Shown piece by piece: positions 17,705 to 26,578 of a stretch of DNA of 64,000 nucleotides. A program made the position numbers and the translations under genes. This DNA comes from an uncultured Clostridia bacterium (GTDB lineage Bacteria > Bacillota > Clostridia > Christensenellales > UBA1242): contig CANQOO010000003.1 in assembly GCA_947625515.1 (NCBI GenBank), positions 62,001 through 126,000 of the forward strand, written 5' to 3'. A model generated the notes under the pieces. That model ran no database searches, had not been told where the DNA came from, and saw nothing but the letters and a program-made list of their open reading frames with translations. Numbering within the stretch: position 1 is the first letter of the stretch; every line of letters begins with the position of its first letter.

Positions 17705-18658
17705 ATGAAAAGTGAACTTAACCGTGCATTGGTTGAAAGTTTGAATGAAAGCAGCAATCAAACCTTTATTGAAAACGTGAAAAACACTGTTTTCAGTCTT
17801 GTTTCGTCTGCTGTGGAGAGTGTTTCGCAAAAAACTCCGTTTGTGTTGCCCGAAAAATGCGTGCTTATTCCCGTGAACGAGATTTGCACGGGGGCGGTCA
17901 CACAACTTTCAGAGTTCAGTTTCTTTCTGGGCATTGAAAACCCACAAATTGAAATGAACACCAAAACCGTGAAAAACTTTTGGAAATTTGCTTGGCGGGA
18001 GTTTCGTGCTTCGTGGCGGCTGGGAAGGAAGAAATATAAAAAAAGAAGAAAGGAGAATCCTCAGCCGGCACCGCAGACGATTGAAAAATATCAACTCTCA
18101 AATTTTCGGCACGACCTTGTTTTATGCATTGCGGATATGCTGTCACAAACGTCGCTCATCTATGAATATGACCGCCATTTTTCCATTGTAGGGCGGGAGG
18201 ATTTTGGCACAAATGTGAAAATCAACATCTATGTCACTGCGTTCGACTCGCTTGAAAGCACTTTCAAACTCTACACTGCACGCCGCAACAAATTTTGCGA
18301 CATCTCGTTCGGTTCGCGTTATGAAAATTTGGAATACAAGCAATCCGCATGCGGCACAATCTTCAACGACATGATTAAAATCTTCAACACGCTGTTCTGC
18401 AAGCGTTACAACGCCGTGTCAAACCAAATTTTGGTGGAAAGTTTGCTCTTCAACTGCCCAAATGTGCTTTTTGACGGCTCGGATGTGTTCAAGACGTTTG
18501 TCAATGTGGCGAACTATATCCGAATTGCTGCCCCAACATCATTTGCATCAATCGCAAACACCGAAAACACTGTCTTTCAGGACAAATTGGTCGTTTCCAC
18601 CGGTCAGCAGACGGAATACAGCAAAATCATTCGCATGCTGGACGAATTTAAGTTCTAA
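17705..18658 (+). CDS. Protein of unknown function
   Basis: A 317-residue protein that I do not recognise. It lies 41 bases after gap with its own AAAGGA site. It is hydrophilic, with a basic segment near residues 95-125 (FRASWRLGRKKYKKRRKEN) and no signal peptide or membrane span. Codon use matches its neighbours, so it looks like a resident gene rather than a recent import. Confidence 0.6.
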   Translation: MKSELNRALVESLNESSNQTFIENVKNTVFSLVSSAVESVSQKTPFVLPEKCVLIPVNEICTGAVTQLSEFSFFLGIENPQIEMNTKTVKNFWKFAWREFRASWRLGRKKYKKRRKENPQPAPQTIEKYQLSNFRHDLVLCIADMLSQTSLIYEYDRHFSIVGREDFGTNVKINIYVTAFDSLESTFKLYTARRNKFCDISFGSRYENLEYKQSACGTIFNDMIKIFNTLFCKRYNAVSNQILVESLLFNCPNVLFDGSDVFKTFVNVANYIRIAAPTSFASIANTENTVFQDKLVVSTGQQTEYSKIIRMLDEFKF

Positions 18659-18728
18659 AATCTCGAAAATTATCCTATTCATTGCATATTTTCTCTCTTT
18701 CTGCCCAACCTAAGCATAGGAGGGGCAA

Positions 18729-18932
18729 ATGAAAGAAGTTTGGATGATTATGGGCTTTGGAGCAGGGCTTGTTGCTGGTGCACTTCTTTACAAACATTGC
18801 GACGACGCAAAAAAGCTTGTAAACAAGGGCGAAAAGGCGGTTAAGCAAGAGGTTGAAAACTTGAAAGAAACCGTAAAAGCACCACAAAAGGCAAAAAAGC
18901 AAGCGAAAAAGGCTCAACCAAAAACGAAATAA
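18729..18932 (+). CDS. Small YtxH-like membrane protein
   Basis: 67 residues: one glycine-containing membrane segment (WMIMGFGAGLVAGALLY), then a Lys/Glu-rich amphipathic tail ending AKKAQPKTK. This is the layout of YtxH-family general-stress proteins; the assignment is by architecture only. AGGAGGGGC is a strong ribosome site, and a terminator follows directly. Confidence 0.7.
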   Translation: MKEVWMIMGFGAGLVAGALLYKHCDDAKKLVNKGEKAVKQEVENLKETVKAPQKAKKQAKKAQPKTK

Positions 18933-18936
18933 ACAA

Positions 18937-18970
18937 TCGAAAAAACACCAAGCAATTTGGTGTTTTTTAT
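18937..18970 (+). terminator. Terminator after the YtxH-like gene
   Basis: AAAAACACCAA pairs with TTGGTGTTTTT across a four-base loop, ending in T-rich sequence; the A-rich left arm makes it potentially bidirectional. Confidence 0.85.
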
Positions 18971-19103
18971 TTTAAATTAATTTTTTTATTTTAATTTATT
19001 TTTCTAATATTTTTAATTTATTTTTCTAATATTTTTGTTATATTTTTTTTATTCTATATTATTTTTAGTAATTAATTTTTTTGATTTATTTATTGTTTAA
19101 AAT

Positions 19104-20873
19104 TTATGCTGCCAAACTTTTTGCAACTGCTGTGAGGTTGAGGTGAAGGGCAGGGCGGACGGCACGAGAAAGGCTCACATGAGATTCATGCCATAATCCG
19201 CCGGACGCTCCCAGATCGCAGGCACCGAGAGAATCGTCCCAGTAGGCAGAGCGGAGCCAGGAATAGTTGAATGTAACGGAGTCATTATTTGAGCCAAACT
19301 TGCCTAAAACACTCTGATCCATATTCATAAGTTTTCTTTGATTGGTTGTTGTTTCCCAGATACCTATGTGGCTATTGTCATATCCTGTTTCGGTTAGGGA
19401 TGGCAGCCAAAGATAATCATCTTTCCAAGCGTCATTGCCTTCTTGGCCAGCATAGTTGTATTTTCCATAAAAGCCATTTACAGTCGTTTCATTCCACCAG
19501 TTCTCATTTGCTAAGTCGTATTCATATGAAAGTTGATTTTTTGCACTTTGGCCATCTTTTTGCCATGAAACATGCTCTGGCGTCACAAAGAATTCTGTCA
19601 AGCCAGATTGTTCCATTGTGAAAAGTGCAAAGACATTATTTTTGCTCTGTTCGGCTGTCGCTGTCTCAGTTCCAGATGTGGCATAGACTCCGCCGTTGTT
19701 AAGCATAACTGCTCTGATATAAGATGTTCCATACATATTGGTTGGATATTTCTCCATTTCGTGATCGGCAAGCCAGTTTGCTGACCAGTCGCTGTAAAGC
19801 GCACCATTTAAGAAACCATAATATTCGCCTTCATCTCTTTTTCTGCTTGACCAAACGTCTTGTTGGTTGTCCGCAAGCCAGAGGGTGAGGATGTCGTTTT
19901 CTTGGTCGTCTTGGGAAAGATAGACTGGCGTCCAAAAAAGTCCGCCCAGTTCAATGAGTATTTCCGCGTCATAACTATCTGCTAAGACGGAATAATCAAT
20001 GTTAGAATAATCGGAGTTTTTCAATGCAGAATAATTTGCATTTGCAGATGAATAGTTGCTTGCACTTGCGGCGTTCACTTTGTTGTAGTTTGCAATCATG
20101 TCCGTAGAGGTGGCTTTATTTTTTGCCAAGGTGTCAATTGCGGTCATGTTGGAAACATTGACATTCGCATCGCCAGAAATTTGTTGCAGAATTTTGTTCA
20201 TGCTGTATGCATCAAAAGTTTTGGAAGATTCTTCAAACAGTTCCCCGATAGGTCTTTCCGCCAAACTGTCGAGGAAAATTGTGCATTCGCCGGTGCCTGT
20301 GGCGTTCTTGATTGGATTGGCAAGGGAGATTCGGATGCCAATGTCGAGGACAGATTTAACATTGCCTTGCGGGGTGACATAAAGATTTTTTAGGGACGAC
20401 CTTGTGCAAAGGTATTGTGCCGTTGTCCCGTCCGTTGTGGTGCGGGTGGAGGAAGAATATTTGACTTGCAAGTTGGATGCAGTGTCAAACCCAGTCAGTT
20501 GCAATTTGACGCCAAAGCCGTCAGTGTCGCTGAGGTTTTGGATTGTGTAGTGAAATTCAACATATGCGTCCGGAGTTTTGAGGGTGATATCTGGCGTTTC
20601 CTTAAACTTCTGCTCTGTGCCGGTCGGTTCTCCGCCAGAAAATGTTAGGTCTTGCCCAAGGCTTGTTGCGTTTCCAGTGGCAGGGCCATCTCCACTGCCA
20701 GTCACATATTCGCCTGAGATAATTGCATGCACATTTCTTGCGGTGTAGGTGACATTGAACGATGCGTTCACATTTCCGCTAAGAGCCGCCCATGTTATTC
20801 CAACCGAGGCACCAACCACCACCAAGACCATGGCAAGGCTGCCAATGATTTTCCAAAATCTTTTCTTTTTCAT
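19104..20873 (-). CDS. Secreted surface protein with a DUF6273-like C-terminal domain
   Basis: The 589-residue protein begins MKKKRFWKIIGSLAMVLVVVGASVGITWAAL, a signal peptide or anchor like that of SipW-processed TasA-type proteins, followed by a beta-rich region. The C-terminal 180 residues (DYLWLPSLTE...SWLRSAYWDDS...RAVRPALHLNL) match the DUF6273/formylglycine-enzyme-like lectin fold found at the ends of many clostridial surface proteins. ATG 20873 follows GGAGGG and is preferred to 20906. The last 150 bases are GC-richer than the surroundings. Its promoter carries a homopolymer in the spacer. Role inferred: surface binding or adhesion. Confidence 0.75.
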   Translation of the reverse strand: MKKKRFWKIIGSLAMVLVVVGASVGITWAALSGNVNASFNVTYTARNVHAIISGEYVTGSGDGPATGNATSLGQDLTFSGGEPTGTEQKFKETPDITLKTPDAYVEFHYTIQNLSDTDGFGVKLQLTGFDTASNLQVKYSSSTRTTTDGTTAQYLCTRSSLKNLYVTPQGNVKSVLDIGIRISLANPIKNATGTGECTIFLDSLAERPIGELFEESSKTFDAYSMNKILQQISGDANVNVSNMTAIDTLAKNKATSTDMIANYNKVNAASASNYSSANANYSALKNSDYSNIDYSVLADSYDAEILIELGGLFWTPVYLSQDDQENDILTLWLADNQQDVWSSRKRDEGEYYGFLNGALYSDWSANWLADHEMEKYPTNMYGTSYIRAVMLNNGGVYATSGTETATAEQSKNNVFALFTMEQSGLTEFFVTPEHVSWQKDGQSAKNQLSYEYDLANENWWNETTVNGFYGKYNYAGQEGNDAWKDDYLWLPSLTETGYDNSHIGIWETTTNQRKLMNMDQSVLGKFGSNNDSVTFNYSWLRSAYWDDSLGACDLGASGGLWHESHVSLSRAVRPALHLNLTAVAKSLAA

Positions 20874-20977
20874 GTTCCCTCCAAGTGCGTTTAAGGTTAT
20901 CCACAATAGTATGAGAAAGTTTCTTCAAAAACAAAAAGAAATATCTCATATATATACTATGGCACATTATATTAAGC

Positions 20978-21009
20978 AGTATAGTTCGGGGGGGGGGGCT
21001 TTTTGTCAA
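20978..21009 (-). promoter_or_regulatory. Promoter with an 11-base poly-C spacer tract (candidate phase switch)
   Basis: On the minus strand: TTGACA (21004-21009), AAAAG, eleven C, GAAC, then TATACT (20978-20983). The spacer is 20 bases, three more than optimal. The homopolymer (20988-20998 on the plus strand) lies entirely inside the spacer, so loss or gain of C by slippage would change promoter strength. Confidence 0.6.
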
Positions 21010-21276
21010 GCATTTTTTAAAAGTTTTTAAAAAAATTTAAAATTTTCCACATTTTTAAACCAAATTCTTTAAACTTATAGGTCAATCTTTCATTTTAGAG
21101 CCAAATTTTTCAACTATTAAGCCAATCTTTCATTTTTGAGTTACCAAAAATTTTATGCCTGACTTTCAACTCTAATCTTTTTGCCAAGTTTTCTAACTTT
21201 TCATTTTCTCAAGTTTTCTAACTTTTCTTTTTCTGCCAAGTTTTTCAATTTCTATGCCGCAGGTTCTTTTTTTTCA
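21010..21276. repeat. AT-rich spacer with short degenerate direct repeats
   Basis: No gene. The segment contains two copies of a CCAATCTTTCATTTT-like unit near 21080-21140 and CAAGTTTTCTAACTTTTC repeated at about 21185-21230. Confidence 0.5.
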
Positions 21277-21300
21277 ACAAAAAAACAAGGGGCGACCTTG
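21277..21300 (-). terminator. Terminator of the SRP RNA
   Basis: Minus strand CAAGG-TCGCC-CCTTG followed by seven T. Confidence 0.85.
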
Positions 21301-21304
21301 CTTT

Positions 21305-21580
21305 TCTGATGCTGGGCGGATGCTTTGTTGCAAAATGACCGACTGCCTTGAAAGTGCCAAACTCCACCAAAGCTTCCTTATGGCACATCAACTGGTTCCC
21401 TTAGTGATGCTTCCGTCAGGACCTGACACGATTCGGAAAGGCCGATTGCACAAGACCTTGATTTCATCGCCTGGAACTTTCACACATATTCAACCAAATT
21501 GCACCGAGGCAACTGTTCGACCCTGCTGTAGCGGATTGCAGGTGACAGGGCACCGCTATCTCCCCGTCTAGCCCAGTGTG
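21305..21580 (-). ncRNA. ffs: Signal recognition particle RNA, large bacterial type
   Basis: The RNA scaffold of SRP, which binds Ffh and targets membrane proteins. The minus strand shows the two diagnostic parts: the Alu-domain start GGGCTAGACGGGGAGATAGCGGTGCCC-like segment with CTGCAATCCGCT, and the universal tip of helix 8, GTGTCAGGTCC then GGAAGCATCACTAAGG. The 5' CTGGGC pairs with GCCCAG at the 3' end, closing the molecule at about 275 nt, the large form typical of Bacillota. It has a consensus promoter and terminator. The ORF at 21254-21571 is an artefact of this RNA. End positions are good to about 5 nt. Confidence 0.93.
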
Positions 21581-21583
21581 AAT

Positions 21584-21612
21584 ATTATAAACAAATCCCA
21601 TCCTTTTGTCAA
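21584..21612 (-). promoter_or_regulatory. Promoter of the SRP RNA
   Basis: Perfect consensus on the minus strand: TTGACA, 17 bases, TATAAT, ending seven bases before the expected 5' end of the RNA. Confidence 0.9.
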
Positions 21613-21752
21613 GCAAATTCACCAAAAAACCTTGGCAACATGGCGACATGGCTTCTTGCCAGGCGGCTTCGACAAAAACGGCAAATTTGTGACAGATTTT
21701 CCTTCGCTTTGGGGCAAGGCGGTGCATAGATTTACATTGCAAGGAGTGCAAT

Positions 21753-22661
21753 ATGTTGGAGAAAATTTTGCCGGACAAGATGCATCGGATTTTGATGGAA
21801 AAGGTCAACATGAAGGCTGTCAACGAAATTCGCCTGCGTGCGGACAAGCCCGTTGGGGTGAACGTGAGCGGAAAGATGTTTTTCTTGTGCGAAAATGGCG
21901 TGACAAGCAACTTGAAACAGGCCCTCTATGCCAGCAAAATAATGATTGAGGACGTGATTTTCCGTGCCAGTGAATGCTCCATCTATTCCGTGAACGAGCA
22001 AATTAAGAAGGGCTTCATTGTCACTGACGAGGGTGTGCGAATTGGCATAGGCGGAAATTTGGTGGACGAGAACGGGCATATCAAAACCATGACAAATTTC
22101 TGCTCTTGCAACATTCGCGTGCCACATGTGGTGAGAAATTGCAGCCTGAGTGCATATCCGTTTTTGGTGGACGAGGACGGCGTGCAGAACACCCTGATTG
22201 TCAGTCCGCCCGGCTGCGGAAAAACCACTTTTTTGAGAGATTTTGTTTCGCAACTTTCGCAAAGAGGGCTGCCATACAACATTCTTCTTTTGGACGAGCG
22301 TGGCGAACTGGACTGCGGCATCGACTCGGCTTTCACCGACAAAATCGCTTTTTCCAGCAAGAAAATTGGCTTTGAAAATGGCATACGGTCACTCAGCCCC
22401 GACATCATCGTGACTGACGAATTGGGGCAGGAGGACGACATTGCCGCGGTGAGATATGCCTGCACGTGCGGCGTGCGACTGCTTGCATCCACTCACGCCG
22501 AAAGCATGGAAGTTTTCTGCAAAAAACCACTTTTTGAACAAGTCTTGAAGGAAAAAATTTTCAAGCGATTTGTCCTTCTTTCCAAACGCAACGGACCCGG
22601 CACACTTGAAGGAATTTACAACGAAAATCTGTCTCGCGTATATTTCCCAAACGGCAGATAA
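21753..22661 (+). CDS. spoIIIAA: Stage III sporulation protein AA (ATPase)
   Basis: The secretion-type ATPase of the SpoIIIA complex, needed in the mother cell to keep the engulfed forespore active. Walker A is SPPGCGKTT at about residue 150, Walker B is NILLLDERGEL, and IVTDELGQEDD follows; the N-terminal NEIRLRADKPV and IRIGIGG-type motifs are typical. 302 residues is the normal size. AAGGAG precedes the ATG. It is the first gene of the spoIIIA operon; a forespore/mother-cell sigma-E promoter is expected but I could not fix one. Confidence 0.95.
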   Translation: MLEKILPDKMHRILMEKVNMKAVNEIRLRADKPVGVNVSGKMFFLCENGVTSNLKQALYASKIMIEDVIFRASECSIYSVNEQIKKGFIVTDEGVRIGIGGNLVDENGHIKTMTNFCSCNIRVPHVVRNCSLSAYPFLVDEDGVQNTLIVSPPGCGKTTFLRDFVSQLSQRGLPYNILLLDERGELDCGIDSAFTDKIAFSSKKIGFENGIRSLSPDIIVTDELGQEDDIAAVRYACTCGVRLLASTHAESMEVFCKKPLFEQVLKEKIFKRFVLLSKRNGPGTLEGIYNENLSRVYFPNGR

Positions 22662-23000
22662 ACACGCTAAAATAATTGCTTTTAATTAAAAAAATATTCA
22701 ACTTTAATTAACAAAAAATATTGAGATAAATTGACGAAAAAAAATTGCATCAAACTAGCAGAATTATTGACTTAAATTAACAAAAAAATAGAGATAAGTT
22801 GATAAAAATTTTGCATAAAACTAGCAAAAATTTTGACTTAAATTAACAAAAAAATATTGACTTAAAAATTAGCGAAAAAATTATTACATCAAATAAACAA
22901 AAAAAACAACTTTAAATTTTCGATAATTTTTAAAAAATTTTTACATTTAGTTAATAGCTTTAAGTTATCATTTAAAAAATTCTTAGTCTTGGAGGTGGCA
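22662..23000. repeat. AT-rich repeats between spoIIIAA and spoIIIAB
   Basis: About 340 bases with no gene. It is built of imperfect tandem units containing ACTTAAATTAACAAAAAAATA, then GAGATAAxTTGA and CAT(C/A)AAACTAGCA, repeated three to four times between 22690 and 22900. These two genes usually abut, so this is an unusual expansion within the operon. Confidence 0.65.
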
Positions 23001-23495
23001 GTGAAATATCTTTTAATTCTCTTTGTTTTTGTGATTTGTGTGGGCGTGGGCTATTTCTTTTCGACAAAATATATGAAGAGAAAAAAGTTTTTTGCTTCGC
23101 TTATTTCGCTGGCGGACAAACTGTCGCTGGAAATAAATTTCTCACGCGAGCGGCTGAAAGTTCTGCTGGAAAATTTTGATGCAAACTCCAAAAAACATTT
23201 GCTTGGCATTGATGAAAATTTCGTGCGATATCTTGACAGGAATTGCGAGTTGACCAACGACGAAATTTTCAAGAATGTCAATTGTCTTAAACCCGATGAG
23301 CGAGATTTGATTTTGCTTTTTTTCAAAACGTTGGGACGAAGCGACGTTGAAAATCAGACAAAAGAAATTCAGACGTTTGTCTCTCGCTTTGGTGAGATTA
23401 AGAAGAAGTGTGACGAAGAGCAAAAGAAATATGGCTCTCTCTCCATCAAACTGGGTGTCGTGGCGGGGCTTTTCTTTGCCATTGTGATGATTTGA
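23001..23495 (+). CDS. spoIIIAB: Stage III sporulation protein AB
   Basis: A 164-residue protein with one N-terminal membrane span (LLILFVFVICVGVGYFFS), a helical middle and a second hydrophobic end (LGVVAGLFFAIVMI). It resembles GspF-type inner-membrane platform proteins, which fits a secretion-like SpoIIIA apparatus. GTG 23001 is chosen because GGAGGTGG lies just upstream; the 22989 start in the track overlaps that site. Order and neighbours confirm the assignment. Confidence 0.88.
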   Translation: MKYLLILFVFVICVGVGYFFSTKYMKRKKFFASLISLADKLSLEINFSRERLKVLLENFDANSKKHLLGIDENFVRYLDRNCELTNDEIFKNVNCLKPDERDLILLFFKTLGRSDVENQTKEIQTFVSRFGEIKKKCDEEQKKYGSLSIKLGVVAGLFFAIVMI

Positions 23496-23665
23496 TTAAA
23501 AAAATTTTCCCGGCATTTTTCAAGAAATTTTTGCCATATTTTTGTCGTAATTTTTACTAAATTTTTTAGATATTTTTGTCATAATTTTTACTGTAATCTT
23601 AGCCATATTTTTCAATATTTTTTTCTAAATTTTCAATTATTTTGCATGAAGGGAGGTGATGCAAA

Positions 23666-23875
23666 TTGGAAGTTGAAATTATTTTCAAGATTGCTGCGAT
23701 TGGCATCTTGACCGCGGTGGTTGGGCAAATTTTGCGGAACAGCGGCAAGGAAGACATCTCCACGCTGGCGACACTTGCGGGCGTGGTGATTGTGCTGTTT
23801 ATGGTGCTTTCCATGATTGGGGATTTGTTCTCTTCCATTCGCACCATGTTCAACTTTGCCGTTTCGTTCAGATAG
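23666..23875 (+). CDS. spoIIIAC: Stage III sporulation protein AC
   Basis: A 69-residue protein with two membrane helices (IFKIAAIGILTAVVGQIL and LAGVVIVLFMVLSMIG) joined by the conserved NSGKEDISTLA loop. It starts with TTG behind GGGAGGTGA. SpoIIIAC and AD are small membrane parts of the mother-cell channel. Confidence 0.93.
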   Translation: MEVEIIFKIAAIGILTAVVGQILRNSGKEDISTLATLAGVVIVLFMVLSMIGDLFSSIRTMFNFAVSFR

Positions 23876-24091
23876 GTTGATGTAGATGAAGAATTGTTGC
23901 GAAAGTTGACGGTTGCCGAAATATTTTGCGTTAAAATTGCAAGAAAATTTTTGCATTTTATTTTCGCGAAACCTCGTCTTGAAAGGCTAGAAAATTTCTG
24001 AAAACGAACTGAAAAAGTTAAAAATTTTCTGAAAAACAAACTCAAAAAGTTAGAAAATTTTTGAAAAACAAATTGAAAAAGGAGGGCGGAT

Positions 24092-24484
24092 GTGGACACT
24101 CTATACAAAATTTTGGCTATTGCCGTTGTGACGTGTGTGGCGTGTCTGATTGTCAAGCCCGTCAGAGCGGATTTCGCGGTCATCATTTCCATTGTGGGCG
24201 GGATTTTGATTGTCATTTTCATGCTCTCATACATTTGCGATGTGTTTGAAGTTTTTCAGGGGATTTTTAAGACTTCGGGCATCAATTCTTCTCTCTATGC
24301 CATCATCTTCAAAATTATTGGTGTGGGATATTTGACGGAGTTCACCGCCAGCCTTTGCAATGACACTGGCAATCAAAGTTTGGGCGACAAGGTTTTGCTG
24401 GGCGGAAAAATCATCATTCTGGTCATGGCTCTTCCAATCGTGACCAGCATTTTGGACATCGTCATGCAGTTATTGCCAAAATGA
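24092..24484 (+). CDS. spoIIIAD: Stage III sporulation protein AD
   Basis: A 130-residue membrane protein related to AC in its first half, with four hydrophobic segments including VVTCVACLIVKP, IISIVGGILIVIFMLSYI and the conserved GYLTEFTASLCNDTGNQSL. GTG start behind GGAGGGCG. Its stop overlaps the spoIIIAE start (ATGA). Confidence 0.93.
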   Translation: MDTLYKILAIAVVTCVACLIVKPVRADFAVIISIVGGILIVIFMLSYICDVFEVFQGIFKTSGINSSLYAIIFKIIGVGYLTEFTASLCNDTGNQSLGDKVLLGGKIIILVMALPIVTSILDIVMQLLPK

Positions 24485-25752
24485 TGCCAGGTTGTTTTCG
24501 CAAGCGGGAGTCCTCCAAAAAGAAGAGCCTTTGGAGGCGAGTTTGCCCGATTGTTGTCATATTTTTCATCTTTCTGTCCTGTTTTTACGGCAGATTTGAC
24601 ATCACCCAGGGTTTTGTGCCAAATGTTGCCTACGCTGACAGCGGGCAGATGCAGGATTTGGAGCAAGAACTGGAAGATGAAGTGCAAAATCAAATTTCCA
24701 ATCTCGATTTTTCGGACGTTGAGGCGGTGATTGAAAAACTTTCCACTTCGGCGAAAAAACTTTTTGACTCCGGCTCGTTTGGGGCGAAACTTGAAAGTGT
24801 CATTTCGGGCGAATATGCCGAAAATTCCACTTCATTTTTTTCGGCAGTGATGTCCATTTTTGTGGAAGGATTTAAATCCTTTTTGCCAATCATCGCCAGC
24901 ATAATTTCCATTGCCATTCTTGGTGGCATGGTGTCAAATTTAAAGCCCGCCACAAACGGAAAGTCAATCGGAAACATCGTCCATTTTGTCACATATGGAG
25001 TGGTGATTATTTTCCTTGGGGCAACGCTGGTGCAACTGATTGGTGTCACCACCTCAACACTGACAAATGTCAAGTCTATGTTTGACGCCATCTTTCCCAT
25101 TCTTCTCACACTTCTCACGGCGGTGGGCGGCTCCGTTTCGGTGGGCATCTATCAGCCCGCGATTGCACTTTTGTCAAACGTTTTTATTCTTCTCATCACC
25201 TATGTTCTGCTGCCGCTTTTCATCTTCTCAATCGTCTTTTCCATTGTTGGGAATCTCTCAAACAATGTCCGCCTAGACAAATTTGTTGCTTTTCTTCAAT
25301 CTGCTTTCAAGTGGACAATCGGGCTGTGTTTCACCATTTTTCTGGGCTTTGTTTCCATTCAGGGCGTGATGGCAGGGGCGGTGGATGGGCTTTCCATTCG
25401 CACGGCAAAATATGCCATCAAAAGTTATGTCCCGATTGTGGGCGGATATGTGTCTGACGGGCTTTCCATTGTCATGGCAAGCAGCATGCTCATCAAAAAC
25501 GCTGTGGGCGGAGTGGGGCTGTTCCTGTTGCTTGTCACCATTCTTTCGCCGGTGATTAACCTTGTGCTTTTCATGCTCTCGCTCAAATTTATGGCAGGCA
25601 TAATCGAGCCAATCGGCGACCACAAAATCGCCAATTTTGTGGGGGACATCTCAAAAAGCATGAGCCTTTTGGTGGCACTTCTTGTTGCGGTGGCGTTTAT
25701 GTATCTTGTGCTGACCGGGCTGATTATGTGTTCCGCAAATTTGGTGATTTAA
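24481..25752 (+). CDS. spoIIIAE: Stage III sporulation protein AE
   Basis: A 423-residue polytopic membrane protein, the largest channel component. It has a signal-like N terminus (VCPIVVIFFIFLSCFYG), an extracytoplasmic stretch (about 40-130) and then seven or so membrane spans. Typical sequences are VSIQGVMAGAVDGLSIRTAKYAIKSYVPIVGGYVSDG. ATG 24481 overlaps spoIIIAD. Confidence 0.95.
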   Translation: MMPGCFRKRESSKKKSLWRRVCPIVVIFFIFLSCFYGRFDITQGFVPNVAYADSGQMQDLEQELEDEVQNQISNLDFSDVEAVIEKLSTSAKKLFDSGSFGAKLESVISGEYAENSTSFFSAVMSIFVEGFKSFLPIIASIISIAILGGMVSNLKPATNGKSIGNIVHFVTYGVVIIFLGATLVQLIGVTTSTLTNVKSMFDAIFPILLTLLTAVGGSVSVGIYQPAIALLSNVFILLITYVLLPLFIFSIVFSIVGNLSNNVRLDKFVAFLQSAFKWTIGLCFTIFLGFVSIQGVMAGAVDGLSIRTAKYAIKSYVPIVGGYVSDGLSIVMASSMLIKNAVGGVGLFLLLVTILSPVINLVLFMLSLKFMAGIIEPIGDHKIANFVGDISKSMSLLVALLVAVAFMYLVLTGLIMCSANLVI

Positions 25753-25919
25753 CTTCCCGCAATCTTAATGAAGTTTCACGATAAAGTTTTTATGAAGTTA
25801 ACGATAAAGTTTTTGAAATTTGCCAAGCGTCGTGAAACAGTTTGGAAAATTTGCCAGCGGAAAATTTTTGAGAATTTAAGCGGCGGAAAAAGTGTGAAAG
25901 CATTAAAAGGAGGGGGAAG

Positions 25920-26417
25920 ATGTCTGGAATTTCTGCATGGCTTTTGTCGATTGCCTGCGTGGTGATTTTAAGCGTGCTTGCCGAGTTTGTTTTGCCTGAG
26001 GGGCAGATTAACAAATACACAAAAGTCATCTTTTCGTTTGTCATCCTGCTGGTGATAATCATGCCGCTTCCTTCCCTTTTTGGCAAAGAGTTTAAGTTTG
26101 AAAACTTCCTTGGCACGGGCGACGCGTCCATTCAGGAAAATTATTTATATCAGCTGAACATCAACAAAATTTCCGCCGTGACGGAGGACATTTCCGAGCA
26201 GATTGAAAAGGTGGGCATCCGAGGTGTGAAAATTTCCATCAACGCCGATGTGCTGACCGACAAAATGGAAATTTTTGCCGTGCAGGTGGATGTGCGGGAA
26301 ATTGAATATGCCGAAAATTGCGAGAGTAAAGATATTGTGAAGGCGAAAATGAAAATCTGCGACATAATCTCTGGCTTCGACCTTCTTAAAACAACGCCGG
26401 TGCATTTTAAAGAATGA
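25920..26417 (+). CDS. spoIIIAF: Stage III sporulation protein AF
   Basis: A 165-residue protein with two N-terminal membrane spans (IACVVILSVLAEFVLPEGQINKYTK and VIFSFVILLVIIMPLPSLF) and a soluble C-terminal domain. AGGAGGGGG precedes the ATG. The 167-base gap upstream holds two copies of an ATGAAGTT..CGATAAAGTTTTT unit. Confidence 0.9.
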   Translation: MSGISAWLLSIACVVILSVLAEFVLPEGQINKYTKVIFSFVILLVIIMPLPSLFGKEFKFENFLGTGDASIQENYLYQLNINKISAVTEDISEQIEKVGIRGVKISINADVLTDKMEIFAVQVDVREIEYAENCESKDIVKAKMKICDIISGFDLLKTTPVHFKE

Positions 26418-26578
26418 ACAGCAGCGGATGAAAAATTGAACATTAAATGAAATGGGGCAAATTTTAACAAAAATTTGTGATGTGAAAATTATGAAGAAGA
26501 ATTGTTGTAAAAAAACTCAAAAAAATTATAAAAAGATTGATAAATTTGTGAAGAAAATTGTCGAAAAGGGGGTTTGAA

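Noticed and set aside
21254-21571. 105-residue plus-strand ORF and the minus-strand ORF at 21464-21910
   Set aside because: The region encodes the SRP RNA with its own promoter and terminator.
22690-22900. CRISPR array
   Set aside because: The repeats are imperfect, AT-rich and tandem without uniform spacers, and no cas gene is present in the window.
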